Translations under genes and position numbers: made by a program
Shown: piece by piece, positions 37,137-46,113 of the stretch
How positions within the stretch are numbered: the first letter of the stretch is position 1
Layout of the letters: every line of letters begins with the position of its first letter
Notes under the pieces: generated by a model
Database searches by the model: none
Seen by the model: the letters and a program-made list of their open reading frames with translations, nothing else
Told to the model about the DNA's origin: nothing
Assembly: GCF_007860185.1 (NCBI RefSeq)
Contig: NZ_SJPY01000002.1
Coordinates: 1 to 64,000, forward strand
Origin: Novipirellula aureliae
Lineage (GTDB): Bacteria > Planctomycetota > Planctomycetia > Pirellulales > Pirellulaceae
Direction of reading: 5' to 3'
Length of the DNA stretch: 64,000 bases

Positions 37137-37535
37137 GTGGCCGAATGGTTTATCCAGCAGTCAGACGAGGCTGAGGACGTTGGTCCGCTTCGGCCGAGTG
37201 ACTTATTGAAACTGGTTCGCAGCGGGGACGTCAAACCTGAAACGCGAATTCGTAAAGATGACTCTGCCTGGTTCAACGCATCCGAAGTGGGGGGGCTGTT
37301 CGAGGCGGCCATGCGTCCAACGATCGAGTACTTTTGCCCTCAATGCCAACGCCCGGTGAATGAGCCGCCCGTGGTATGTACATACTGTGGACGAGAAATC
37401 TACCGGGCTTTGACGAGAATCACTGAAAACACGATCGCTACCAGCTCTCATGCTTCACACGACGCTCCCGGCAAATCGGTGCAACGGTGGCTTAAAAACA
37501 AGATGCTGCGTCGCGGTAAAGATCCCGAGACGTAG
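37137..37535 (+). CDS. GYF_2 domain protein with zinc ribbon
   Basis: 132 residues from GTG 37137 with AAAAGGG 7 nt upstream. The N-terminal GYF_2 (DUF4339) fold MAEWFIQQSDEAEDVGPLRPSDLLKLVRSGDVKPETRIRK is followed by a four-Cys zinc ribbon CPQC...CTYC (about 67-87). The C-terminus is basic (RWLKNKMLRRGKDPE). GYF_2 domains are common in planctomycetes and are thought to bind peptides; no catalytic role. It begins just after a tandem repeat block. Confidence 0.82.
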   Translation: MAEWFIQQSDEAEDVGPLRPSDLLKLVRSGDVKPETRIRKDDSAWFNASEVGGLFEAAMRPTIEYFCPQCQRPVNEPPVVCTYCGREIYRALTRITENTIATSSHASHDAPGKSVQRWLKNKMLRRGKDPET

Positions 37536-37597
37536 TTCGCCGATTGTCTTCGCTTAGACAAAACAAGCCCAACTGGTAGCTGTAGCCGCCAAGGACT

Positions 37598-38113
37598 TTA
37601 TCCTCCAAAATGCATTTCCGTAACGCCTCGCGCATTACTTGGCAGTTTTCCCGTCACGGTCACCTCGGTGATCGGATACCGTCCCGGTGCAAAACGTTGG
37701 CTTGATTTGGTCATAAAAACACTCTGAGGCAAGACCAACGTTTCAGCTTTGGCCAATGGCGGATCGCGATACAAGAAATATTGGCCATTCAAATCAATGG
37801 TTACATTCGGGATATCGAAGTCGGCCAAGTTTTTGATGACGACCACATCGACAAGTGCACCCCGCTCGCCACTTGGCATCGGCAATACGCGTTGCTCAAT
37901 CGCGACTTCGACCGGCAATTTCTTTTCCGCCGCCCGGCCATACAACGTTGCGTAAAGCGTCAGCCCCGCCAAGGGGATAATGCAAACGGCCAACAAAGCT
38001 AACGTGAATGCCTTGGACGACAACTGTGGCACCGGCGCGATACTGCGTGGCGGTTGATCGGCCAGACATTGTGCTTCGGGCGAAGAATTTTCGGAGCGTG
38101 CAGTCGAATTCAT
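37598..38113 (-). CDS. Single-pass membrane hypothetical protein
   Basis: 171 residues. A polar N-terminus of about 32 residues, one helix (about 33-56, FTLALLAVCIIPLAGLTLYA), then a beta-rich periplasm-facing domain (VDVVVIKNLADFDIPNVTIDLNG...LVLPQSVFMTK) that resembles an immunoglobulin-like fold. No family recognised. It is 6 bp downstream of the YdjY-like gene on the same strand, so the two form an operon. Confidence 0.65.
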   Translation of the reverse strand: MNSTARSENSSPEAQCLADQPPRSIAPVPQLSSKAFTLALLAVCIIPLAGLTLYATLYGRAAEKKLPVEVAIEQRVLPMPSGERGALVDVVVIKNLADFDIPNVTIDLNGQYFLYRDPPLAKAETLVLPQSVFMTKSSQRFAPGRYPITEVTVTGKLPSNARGVTEMHFGG

Positions 38114-38119
38114 AGAGGT

Positions 38120-39154
38120 TTACTTTAAGGGCAAGATATCTTCGGTTGGCAACACTTCGCTAAGTTTTGCGTTTGTCTCTGCATCGGCCGGGGATTTATC
38201 CGTTGGTACTGGAATTGGAACGAGCACGAGCCGGACCAAGGTCCCCTGTTCGGGAATCCGTTCAGTGAACGGCTCGTACAAAAGCGCCTCCGCGTTTGCG
38301 CTACTGGCGGCTCCAATATCCATCATTGCGGTACTAAAATTTGAAACGCAAATCATGTCGCCACCGTCTGCCATATAATACCGTTTGTTATCGGTCGGAT
38401 CGGTCCAAAATCCGCTGCCGGCAAACACCCAGTCAGGCTCAAGCGATTTGCCGCTATCCGCATCCCGGACCCACTCTCTGGCGTCAACGGCATGGAATTT
38501 TTTCTCTTGATCTCGCCACGTTACCCAAACCCGAATTCTCTGCCCCGTCGGCGGCAAAAATGCTGGGTCAAATCGAACCGGCGTTCCCGATTTTGCACCG
38601 ACCGCCAATAACGCGGCATGAACTTGGCTCGGCCGAGCAATGGTCGCAACCACCGATTCATGCTCCTTGGTGCCGTAGGGGCAAGCAAACATCTCAAGTG
38701 GCCCTCGATTGATCGCAACATAACCATCAACATAAACACGTTTTTTCACGCGATCGACCCAAAGCCGCGAATCAGGACCGAGCGATTTTGCCGCTGGCGG
38801 AGCCGAAAACGTCTTACGCAGCACTTCGAGGGGAGTTTCAGGTCTCGCCAGAGCATCAGGGTCCTGCGAGTCAAGGTCCTGCGCATCAGCGTCCTGCGCA
38901 TCAGCGTCCTGCGCATCAGCCCACTCGGAATTTGGGTCCTCGTTATCCCCCCCCTCGGCGTCAGCCCCCTCGGTATTCGCAGCTGGCGTCTCAGTGGCAG
39001 ACGGCAGCTCAGGAGTGTTCAAATCCACACCACCTTGCCCAAATACGTATCCAGCATCGCCGATAAGCAAGCATGAGGGCGCCAGAAAACAGCATCTGAT
39101 CCAAAAATGCCGGACAAAACGCAACGAATTGAAAGAGATTTGTTTTTTCATCAA
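38120..39154 (-). CDS. Secreted YdjY-like domain protein with acidic repeat linker
   Basis: 344 residues. Signal peptide from the basic start MMKKQISFNSLRFVRHFW through CCFLAPSCLLIGDAGYVFG. An acidic linker (about 45-110) contains DAQ-rich short repeats encoded by a 15-bp tandem DNA repeat at about 38868-38922. The globular part (about 125-335) has RVYVDGYVAINRGPLEMFACPYGTKEHESVV, the YdjY-like signature with a conserved His, and WVTWRDQEKKFHAVDAREWV. Planctomycete-type exported protein of unknown role. The adjacent 37598 gene is co-transcribed. Confidence 0.72.
   Translation of the reverse strand: MMKKQISFNSLRFVRHFWIRCCFLAPSCLLIGDAGYVFGQGGVDLNTPELPSATETPAANTEGADAEGGDNEDPNSEWADAQDADAQDADAQDLDSQDPDALARPETPLEVLRKTFSAPPAAKSLGPDSRLWVDRVKKRVYVDGYVAINRGPLEMFACPYGTKEHESVVATIARPSQVHAALLAVGAKSGTPVRFDPAFLPPTGQRIRVWVTWRDQEKKFHAVDAREWVRDADSGKSLEPDWVFAGSGFWTDPTDNKRYYMADGGDMICVSNFSTAMMDIGAASSANAEALLYEPFTERIPEQGTLVRLVLVPIPVPTDKSPADAETNAKLSEVLPTEDILPLK
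38868..38922. repeat. 15-bp in-frame tandem repeat in the YdjY-like gene
   Basis: GCGTCCTGCGCATCA-type 15-bp units repeat about four times. Since 15 is a multiple of three, the repeat encodes a DADAQ linker without frame loss. Confidence 0.75.
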
Positions 39155-39273
39155 TTAGACTCTGCACAAAGTATGGGACGAGAGGTTCATTCGTTATATT
39201 CGACTAGGCAAAAACGCACACGGGATTCCCCGCCCAATCGCCTTCAAATTATCCGTTTTTTGATTTTACCATC

Positions 39274-41145
39274 ATGTCTATCGACACATCGAGCTCGACA
39301 CAACCGCCCCCCCCGTTTGATCCTCCGTCGGTTCACGCTCCGCCGCCGAGCTCGTTGCCCAGTGCCCAACGAAACGGTTTACGTCAAAAGTTACAGAAAC
39401 GGGCTCAGCGTCATTCGGCGAAAAGCGTTTTTGGGAAATCAGCAATTGGCGGAAACGTGTACCGATGGGGTGTAGCGGTTGCGTTAGGTGACGAAATCGA
39501 CAGTCTACGGATAGCGATGAGCCAATTGGCATGTGACCAAAAGCCGAAACGTCGCTTGTCGACTCGTCCGCTCGATTATGCCAAACAGACAAGAGCAGCG
39601 ATTGAGCATTTCGCAACCTATCCTTTCGACACGGTTCGGGCTGCCGATGCCGTCGTCTGGTGTGCAGCGATGCCCAGTCTATCCAACGTTCTGGAGGCCG
39701 GTCTATGGTGGGATTTGCTGGGTGCCTTACTGCACTACCATGAGTCAATCCTTCAAGAAGCGACAGCCGAATCTCCTCTGCAACTGCTGGTCGGAGCGGA
39801 GCTGGGATTAACGATGGCATGGCGACTAGCAGACGTACCGTCCTGCAAACGCCAACGAAAATCCTCCCTCGCTTGCCTCGATCGATGGTCCGAACACAGA
39901 GAGGATTCCGTCCCTGCACTACTGAGCGACTTGCCTTCAATGCGATTGGCACTGGCATCCCTTTATCGTTGCCGTGCGATTCTAAGTAGCACGACGAAGA
40001 AGAAAAAGACGTTTCCAAAGGATGCGATGCTCGCGGGGCAAACGATTGCAACGTGGGTTGCTGCCTTAACGACCCCCGATGGTGGATGCGCATTTCAAAC
40101 CATGAAACGCAAGGATGTGATGGATGACTTGAACGACTTTGGGCTCTTGAGCCGATCAGCTGATTTTGATCCCGAATCGCTAAAGCCAGCGATTTCTGCG
40201 ACCTTAAAACGATCGCCCAAGGCGGGCAAGCCGCCTCATGCAGGGCGATTGGCGTGGGAAGTATCGCTACCCGATTCCTATCACCACTGCGACAAAGCAA
40301 AAGTCGCTGCGCTCTTGCCTCAGTGGAATGTGTGGCGTGGACGTATCGATTTGCAATACTCGGGAATGCAAAATTCGATCGATTTGTTCGCTGGCCGCGT
40401 GAAGGCTTTATCCGGTGAGATGGAGACGAAAATCGCAGTCGACTCTCGTCCGCAAACCCCCACAAGCGGTTGGACGTACAGCTGCGAGTACACCGACGAT
40501 GACGTTCACTACCTCGAACTCGAACAGAGTTGGACGGGTGACATCGTTTTACAACGCCAGTTCATGCTTCTGCGGGAAGACCGCTGTGTCATGATCGCCG
40601 ATAGTGTTCTCAGTCAATCCGAAGAGAAGTCCGAAGAGAAGATCGATTACTCGATGCGATTGCCTATCGCTGAATCCGTCTCTATCGATCCCGAAGCTGA
40701 AACCCGCGAAATCTTTTTGGCAGGCCGCAAACGACAAGCAATGTTGGTACCTTTGGCCGCTGCGGAATGGCGAATCGGCGCATCGACCGCAGCGCTCGAA
40801 CCTGATGAAAGGGGCGATTTGATGATGACCAACTCGGGTAGGGGGGCTCTTTACGCACCGCTTTGGCTTGACTTCCAACCACGGCGTTTTAAACGAAAAC
40901 GAACTTGGCGGCAATTGACGGTCGCCGACGAACGACGAATCTGCACAAGCAATGAAGCGGTCGGGTTTCGCATTCAAGCGGGAAGTGAGCAATGGATGCT
41001 CTACCGCAGCCTTGGACTGCGACGTTGCCGGACGATCATGGGCAAGAACTTGGTCGCCGATTTCTTTGCCGCACGGTTCGACATGGGCGATGCCGAATAT
41101 GAGGATTTGGTAACGGTCGACGACAGAGAGCAGATGGATGATTGA
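39274..41145 (+). CDS. Large conserved hypothetical protein (possible alpha-toroid plus beta domain)
   Basis: 623 residues from ATG 39274. The Pro-rich N-terminus (about 1-45) is low complexity. Residues 90-280 are alpha-helical with a repeating hydrophobic pattern (YAKQTRAAIEHFATYPFDTV, AGLWWDLLGALLHYHESIL). From about 330 the sequence is beta-rich with a tandem of Trp/Tyr strands (HYLELEQSWTGDIVLQRQFMLLREDRCVMIADSV). A helical barrel followed by beta sheet recalls heparinase II/III-like lyases, but no catalytic motif could be confirmed. It overlaps the PLPBP start by 8 bp, suggesting coupling. Confidence 0.6.
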   Translation: MSIDTSSSTQPPPPFDPPSVHAPPPSSLPSAQRNGLRQKLQKRAQRHSAKSVFGKSAIGGNVYRWGVAVALGDEIDSLRIAMSQLACDQKPKRRLSTRPLDYAKQTRAAIEHFATYPFDTVRAADAVVWCAAMPSLSNVLEAGLWWDLLGALLHYHESILQEATAESPLQLLVGAELGLTMAWRLADVPSCKRQRKSSLACLDRWSEHREDSVPALLSDLPSMRLALASLYRCRAILSSTTKKKKTFPKDAMLAGQTIATWVAALTTPDGGCAFQTMKRKDVMDDLNDFGLLSRSADFDPESLKPAISATLKRSPKAGKPPHAGRLAWEVSLPDSYHHCDKAKVAALLPQWNVWRGRIDLQYSGMQNSIDLFAGRVKALSGEMETKIAVDSRPQTPTSGWTYSCEYTDDDVHYLELEQSWTGDIVLQRQFMLLREDRCVMIADSVLSQSEEKSEEKIDYSMRLPIAESVSIDPEAETREIFLAGRKRQAMLVPLAAAEWRIGASTAALEPDERGDLMMTNSGRGALYAPLWLDFQPRRFKRKRTWRQLTVADERRICTSNEAVGFRIQAGSEQWMLYRSLGLRRCRTIMGKNLVADFFAARFDMGDAEYEDLVTVDDREQMDD

Positions 41146-41857
41146 ACCAACCATCATTGCGAGACTGCGACAGAATTGGCAGACGGTTCGATCCGAAGTT
41201 GCTGCGGCTGCCGTCTCGGCGAATCGCGAGCCTTCGGCGGTCCAAATTATCGGCGTGTCAAAGTACGTCGACGCGGAAGCAACATTGGCACTCGTCGAGG
41301 CAGGTTGCAATCAGCTTGGCGAAAACCGACCTCAGTTGCTTTGGAAAAAGAACGAGCAAATCGTATTCCCAAACGATATACGGTGGCATTTGATTGGGCA
41401 TATCCAACGCAACAAACTGAGACGATCGCTGCCGTTTGAGCCTATCATCCATAGCGTTGACAGCCCCCGTTTGCTCGCGGCAATCGCCGCCGAAGCCGTC
41501 GCACAAAGCCGAGTGATAAAGGTGTTGGTCGAAGTCAACATCAGCGGCGATGAGGCCAAAACAGGATTGTCACCCGAGCAGGTTGAACGTTTATTGCTAG
41601 ACCGACCTCAGCAGGGAGCCCAAATCATCGGCATGATGGCGATGGCAGGTTGGGGTAGCGAACGCGAAGAAGCGAAAATTCAGTTTTCCCAAACTCGGCA
41701 GCTTAGGGATGACCTGCAAAAAAAGCATAGTCTTCCGCTGCCAGAACTATCGATGGGGATGAGTGGCGATTTTAACGAAGCGATTGCGGAAGGGGCCACC
41801 ATGGTCCGGATTGGGTCAAGACTGTTCGAAGGATGTGACTTCATTCGACCGCTTTAG
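41138..41857 (+). CDS. YggS/PLPBP family pyridoxal phosphate homeostasis protein
   Basis: 239 residues. The PLP-binding Lys is in the N-terminal IIGVSKYVD strand of the TIM barrel, followed by AGCNQLGENRPQLL, RWHLIGHIQRNKLR (phosphate-contact segment), KVLVEVNISGDEAKTG, and SMGMSGDFNEAIAEGATMVRIGSRLF at the C-terminal phosphate loop. It is expected to buffer PLP and affect amino-acid and vitamin B6 pools without known catalysis. It starts 8 bp inside the upstream large hypothetical gene. Confidence 0.93.
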   Translation: MIEPTIIARLRQNWQTVRSEVAAAAVSANREPSAVQIIGVSKYVDAEATLALVEAGCNQLGENRPQLLWKKNEQIVFPNDIRWHLIGHIQRNKLRRSLPFEPIIHSVDSPRLLAAIAAEAVAQSRVIKVLVEVNISGDEAKTGLSPEQVERLLLDRPQQGAQIIGMMAMAGWGSEREEAKIQFSQTRQLRDDLQKKHSLPLPELSMGMSGDFNEAIAEGATMVRIGSRLFEGCDFIRPL

Positions 41858-42097
41858 TCGGCTTCTGCCGCTACGGAACCCGGCAAAAGGTTCCTCCGCT
41901 AAACCGCCTGCCCATCGGACTGCGCGTTGAGCTTACGAGCCGTGCAACTGGAGCATTTTGGCCTTTGGACCCGAGTCAAACGGAATGAACACCAATGCCA
42001 AAAGGGCTGATATCCACTACGAAAACCCTTGATTTCCAACTATACTCTGCGTACCGTCGATCGACTCCTATTCCCTTGCTCCTTTTTGGCGACCACG

Positions 42098-43633
42098 ATG
42101 AACCGACTATTGATGACAACTTTTTTGCTGACCGCTACCTTGCTGCCCACCGTCGGCCAGGCCCAATTCGAAGGAATGAAGTATCGCATCCCATCGGATG
42201 CCAATTCGTTGATTCTCATTAACGCCGAAAAACTGTTTGGTTCCCCTGTCGCCGACCGCGATCGTTGGGCGGCCCGTCGCCAAGCTGCCTTCGACGCTGG
42301 CATCTCGGCGTTACCACCCGATGCAACCGAGGTGATGTTGGTGGGCCGAATCGATCACGAATTCGGGCAATCGATTTGGGAAATGGGGATGATGAAACTA
42401 AAGGCGGATCGCAATATCTCGACCGCTGCCCAACGTTTTGGTGGAACGATGGACACGATCGCCGATCGCTCCGCGGTTCGTTTACCCGATGATCGCTATC
42501 TCGTCCAAATCATGGGCAATTTGGTTGGGTCCTATACCCCTGCAAATCGCCAAGACGTTACCCGATGGCTCAAGTCGACCGATGTCGGTACCGCTGCGGT
42601 ATTATCCGACTACTTAGAGCAAGCATTCGGATACGCCAATAAAGTGGGCACGCCAATCGTGATGGCATTGGACGTCGAAGGTTTGCTTTCGAAAACCGCG
42701 ATTAAGCATAACATGGATAAATTCGAATCGCTGAAGGATTCCGGCCTTTCGCCCGACGACTACGCCAATTTGATCGCTGGAGCAAAGGGGGTCACGCTCG
42801 GAATTACGGTCCAGGACAAAACGGTCGGTGCGATTCGAGTCGACTTCGCCGAATCACCTGCCATGTTGGAAAAAGTTGGCAAAGATCTGATCATCGAAGT
42901 GTTGCAAAATCAAGGTCTGATGATCGAAGATTTCCGAGAGTGGACACCGTCGGTGAGTGGTAATGCGTTTATGCTTCGTGGGTTGTTGTCAACGGGAGGC
43001 ACTCGCCGCGTGTTGAGTGTGCTTTCCCTGCCACCGACACTTGCCGATTCGATGGTTGAGATGCAATCGCCGGGGAGCGATCAGGAAGGAACGGCGAAAC
43101 GCATCGCGACCCAGCAGTACTTTCAATCGATAACGACGCTGCTCGACGACTTGCACGAAAAACCTCGCCGCGACAACGCGAAAACGTTTGGCCAAGCTGC
43201 GGTTTGGTATGACCGCTACGCACGCAAAATCGATCAATTGCCAATCTTGAACGTCGATGAGGCGATGCTTGATTTTGGTGCCAATGCAGCGAACCAACTT
43301 CGCAGCGCCGAGATGATGATGAAGGGTGTCGGGATGCGATCATCGCTTCGTACCAAGAGTAATAATGCGTCGTCCGGTGGAGTTGCCTACAGCTACGGCG
43401 GTTACCGAGCGGGTAACGGATACAATGGCTACATGTATGGTGCTCCATCCGTTTCGGTCGGTGTCAACGCAATGAATGCATCCCTGATGGAAAAAGGACG
43501 AACCGATGCGATCATTCGCAGCCAAGAGCGGACTTCTGGGGCGGCTTCGGTGATGCAAATCTGGCAACAACTCGACGAAGCGACCGCGGCAATCCGCCGC
43601 GAAATGGTGAACAAATACAGCGCCGACTTCTAG
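42098..43633 (+). CDS. Secreted hypothetical protein
   Basis: 511 residues from ATG 42098; upstream in-frame alternatives add an unlikely leader. Signal peptide MNRLLMTTFLLTATLLPTVGQA cleaves before QFEGMKY. The mature protein has a 400-residue mixed alpha/beta part (YRIPSDANSLILINAEKLFG, LSTGGTRRVLSVLSLPP) and a Gly/Tyr-rich segment near 450 (AYSYGGYRAGNGYNGYMYG). No family recognised; probable envelope protein. The stop TAG runs straight into the 39-bp repeat array. Confidence 0.7.
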   Translation: MNRLLMTTFLLTATLLPTVGQAQFEGMKYRIPSDANSLILINAEKLFGSPVADRDRWAARRQAAFDAGISALPPDATEVMLVGRIDHEFGQSIWEMGMMKLKADRNISTAAQRFGGTMDTIADRSAVRLPDDRYLVQIMGNLVGSYTPANRQDVTRWLKSTDVGTAAVLSDYLEQAFGYANKVGTPIVMALDVEGLLSKTAIKHNMDKFESLKDSGLSPDDYANLIAGAKGVTLGITVQDKTVGAIRVDFAESPAMLEKVGKDLIIEVLQNQGLMIEDFREWTPSVSGNAFMLRGLLSTGGTRRVLSVLSLPPTLADSMVEMQSPGSDQEGTAKRIATQQYFQSITTLLDDLHEKPRRDNAKTFGQAAVWYDRYARKIDQLPILNVDEAMLDFGANAANQLRSAEMMMKGVGMRSSLRTKSNNASSGGVAYSYGGYRAGNGYNGYMYGAPSVSVGVNAMNASLMEKGRTDAIIRSQERTSGAASVMQIWQQLDEATAAIRREMVNKYSADF

Positions 43634-43644
43634 GAGCGGCTCTA

Positions 43645-44424
43645 GTAGCGGCGTCTCGCCGAGACGCCGAATACACACAAATCGTAGCGGCGTCTCGCCG
43701 AGACGCCAAATACACACAAATCGTAGCGGCGTCTCGCCGAGACGCCGAATACGCACAAATCGTAGCGGCGTCTCGCCGAGACGCCGAATGCGCGCAAATC
43801 GTAGCGGCGTCTCGCCGAGACGCCGAATACACACAAATCGTAGCAGCGTCTCGCCGAGTCGCCAAATACGCACAAGTCGTAGCGGCGTCTCGCCGAGACG
43901 CCGAATACGCACAAATCGTAGCGGCGTCTCGCCGAGACGCCGAATGCACGCAAATCGTAGCAGCGTCTCGCCGAGACGCCAAATACACACAAGTCGTAGC
44001 GGCGTCTCGCCGAGACGCCGAATACACACAAATCGTAGCGGCGTCTCGCCGAGACGCCGAATGCACGCAAATCGTAGCAGCGTCTCGCCGAGACGCCAAA
44101 TGCACGCAAATCGTAGCGGCGTCTCGCCGAGACGCCGAATACACACAAATCGTAGCGGCGTCTCGCCGAGACGCCGAATGCACGCAAATCGTAGCAGCGT
44201 CTCGCCGAGACGCCGAATGCACGCAAGTCGTAGCGGCGTCTCGCCGAGACGCCAAATGCACGCAAATCGTAGCGGCGTCCCGCCGAGACGCCAAATACAC
44301 ACAAATCGTAGCGGCGTCTCGCCGAGACGCCGAATACACACAAATCGTAGCGGCGTCTCGCCGAGACGCCGAATACACACAAATCGTAGCGGCGTCTCGC
44401 CGAGACGCCAAATACGCACGAGTC
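43645..44424. repeat. 39-bp tandem repeat array, 20 units, with 117-bp higher-order period
   Basis: Twenty consecutive 39-bp units start at 43645, 43684, 43723 and so on to 44386. Each has the 19-bp perfect palindrome GGCGTCTCGCCGAGACGCC (or a one-base variant) and an A-rich tail ACACAAATC or ACGCAAATC. The AGCAGCG variant at the unit start appears only at units 6, 9, 12 and 15 (43840, 43957, 44074, 44191), so the array has expanded in trimers of 117 bp. Because 39 is divisible by three, several frames stay open on both strands; none is likely to be translated. It fills the gap between two genes. Confidence 0.92.
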
Positions 44425-44476
44425 TCGGAGAGACTCGCCTACTGAGCGTGCACGCGCGAGGCTCGGAGAGACTCGC

Positions 44477-45583
44477 CTACTGGGCATCCAGATCGGCGAG
44501 ATTCCCGCTGATTGATGTTTGGCCCCATTTGGCAGACAACATCACGCTATTGATCCCGGAACCGATCCCCAACATCGCAACTTGGTTGCCTGCTACCAAT
44601 TCGCCGCGAGCGGCGGCGGCAGCGAGCGTGAGCGGCAGGGCCACCGATCCGGTGTTCCCCAACTTGGCAAACGTGGCGCTGTCGTTTTCGATCGAAAACC
44701 CCATCGCCTTGAGCATTTCGACGCGGTGACGGGAACCAACTTGGTGACAAACGGTTCGATCGAAATCGCCTCGCGACAAACCCGACTCGGATAGCAAACG
44801 CTCCAACCCCGCAACGCCCGTCGCGATACCCTCCGCCATCAAACGTTCCGAATCCGTGTCCATCAATGGCTGCATCCCTGAACCGGCTGAATCTTGGTCG
44901 CTGCGGCACAAATCATTGAATTCGGTTCTCGCTTCGGCAACCGCCGTTTCGATAAGAGTGCTCGACGGAGTTTGCTTATTCGACGAAGACAAATCACGAT
45001 GCACCAACAACCATGCACAACTACCCGAGCCGATCGTGAGCGAAGCGAAAGCTGGTTTGACGCTTTTGCGGGTCAGAGACGAATCGGCATTCAAACGGGA
45101 GATGGTTTGTTCAAGTAAGGGACGACTGTTTTCGGTCCCGACCACGATCCCGGCACGAATGGCACCCGATTCGATCATCATCGCGATCTGGACCGCTCCG
45201 TTCATCACCCCTAAACAGGCGTTCGAAACGTCATAAACCCAGCAATCGTGGGGCAAGCCCAGCTCATGGTGAACGCGTGACGCCGTTGCCGGCTCTAAAA
45301 AGTCTCGACAAACACTGGCGTGAATCAGACAACCGATCTCCTGACGGTCGATTCCCACGGCATCGATCGCCGCATTAGCACTTTGGACACTCGGACCGCT
45401 CGGCATTGTCCCGCGTGACCAAACCCGTCGCTCATCGATCCCGCTCATCAACGCTAGCCGACCTTCGGGCAGCTTTAGACGCGAATAAAGAGGCGCTAAA
45501 TCGGTCTCAATTTTCTCGCTGTTCCAAATCTCATCGGGAATTATCGCCCCAATCGATTCCAAGCAAACGTTATTGAATTGCAT
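44477..45583 (-). CDS. 3-oxoacyl-ACP synthase III (FabH)-like ketosynthase
   Basis: 368 residues. Thiolase-fold condensing enzyme. Catalytic Cys123 in VYDVSNACLGVMNG, His in TVCHQVGSRH and Asn in KLGNTGSVALPL form the FabH-type Cys-His-Asn triad. The N-terminus carries FNNVCLESIGAIIPDEIW. It is more divergent from canonical FabH than a fatty-acid housekeeping copy would be, so it may serve a specialised acyl chain. It runs leftward and ends in TAG, which together with following bases is part of the GCGAGTCTCTCCGAG repeat flank at 44430-44480, meaning the repeat contributes its stop codon. Confidence 0.85.
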   Translation of the reverse strand: MQFNNVCLESIGAIIPDEIWNSEKIETDLAPLYSRLKLPEGRLALMSGIDERRVWSRGTMPSGPSVQSANAAIDAVGIDRQEIGCLIHASVCRDFLEPATASRVHHELGLPHDCWVYDVSNACLGVMNGAVQIAMMIESGAIRAGIVVGTENSRPLLEQTISRLNADSSLTRKSVKPAFASLTIGSGSCAWLLVHRDLSSSNKQTPSSTLIETAVAEARTEFNDLCRSDQDSAGSGMQPLMDTDSERLMAEGIATGVAGLERLLSESGLSRGDFDRTVCHQVGSRHRVEMLKAMGFSIENDSATFAKLGNTGSVALPLTLAAAAARGELVAGNQVAMLGIGSGINSVMLSAKWGQTSISGNLADLDAQ

Positions 45584-46113
45584 CGTCTGTCCTAAGTCCT
45601 TGTCTAGGCTGAAGTTGAACAGCTTTATACACCGCCAAGGTCGATCTGAACAGCATCATGTGACACCATCTTGCTAGCAACAAAACAGATTGATAGCACT
45701 CCATATAGTGCTAGCAGTGTCGGTATTCCACTATTTGTGAACGAGGTTTGAAAAAGTTCAAAACATTTCTACGATCTTCCCCATCGCCGGTAACACATCG
45801 TGTGTTGCCAACGGTGGTTTGCAACGGCGGCCTTGGTTAGTGAAATCGCTACGAAAGATCGTCGACCGTCAAGATGGGTTGAAAGCCAAGATGGCGCTCA
45901 CTGACATCTCAACGAAAACGCTCGCGACCAATCGGTTTACATCCGTCCGGTTTGTGGCGTTTCTTCTTTCGGTGATCGTGTTTCGCGAGGCGCTGTATAG
46001 CCTTCTGAAATTCGGCGTTCGCCAGTTTCCTTTGTTAACCACTGTGCATCGACGCAACAAGATTGTGGCGTCGAAATTCTTACAACCCGCGAACTTCGAA
46101 GAGGACCTTTCGG
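45584..46113. other. Intergenic stretch, divergent promoters expected
   Basis: 530 bp between the leftward FabH-like gene and the rightward C26-like gene. The only sizeable frame (101 residues, near 45819-46124) overlaps the next start and has no family likeness. No repeats or RNA recognised. Confidence 0.4.

Noticed and set aside
43340-44729. Long open frames on both strands across the 39-bp array (281-359 residues, 13-residue repeats)
   Set aside because: The unit length is divisible by three and lacks stops in several frames; the frames share no start signal and have no domain. They run into real genes on the wrong strand.
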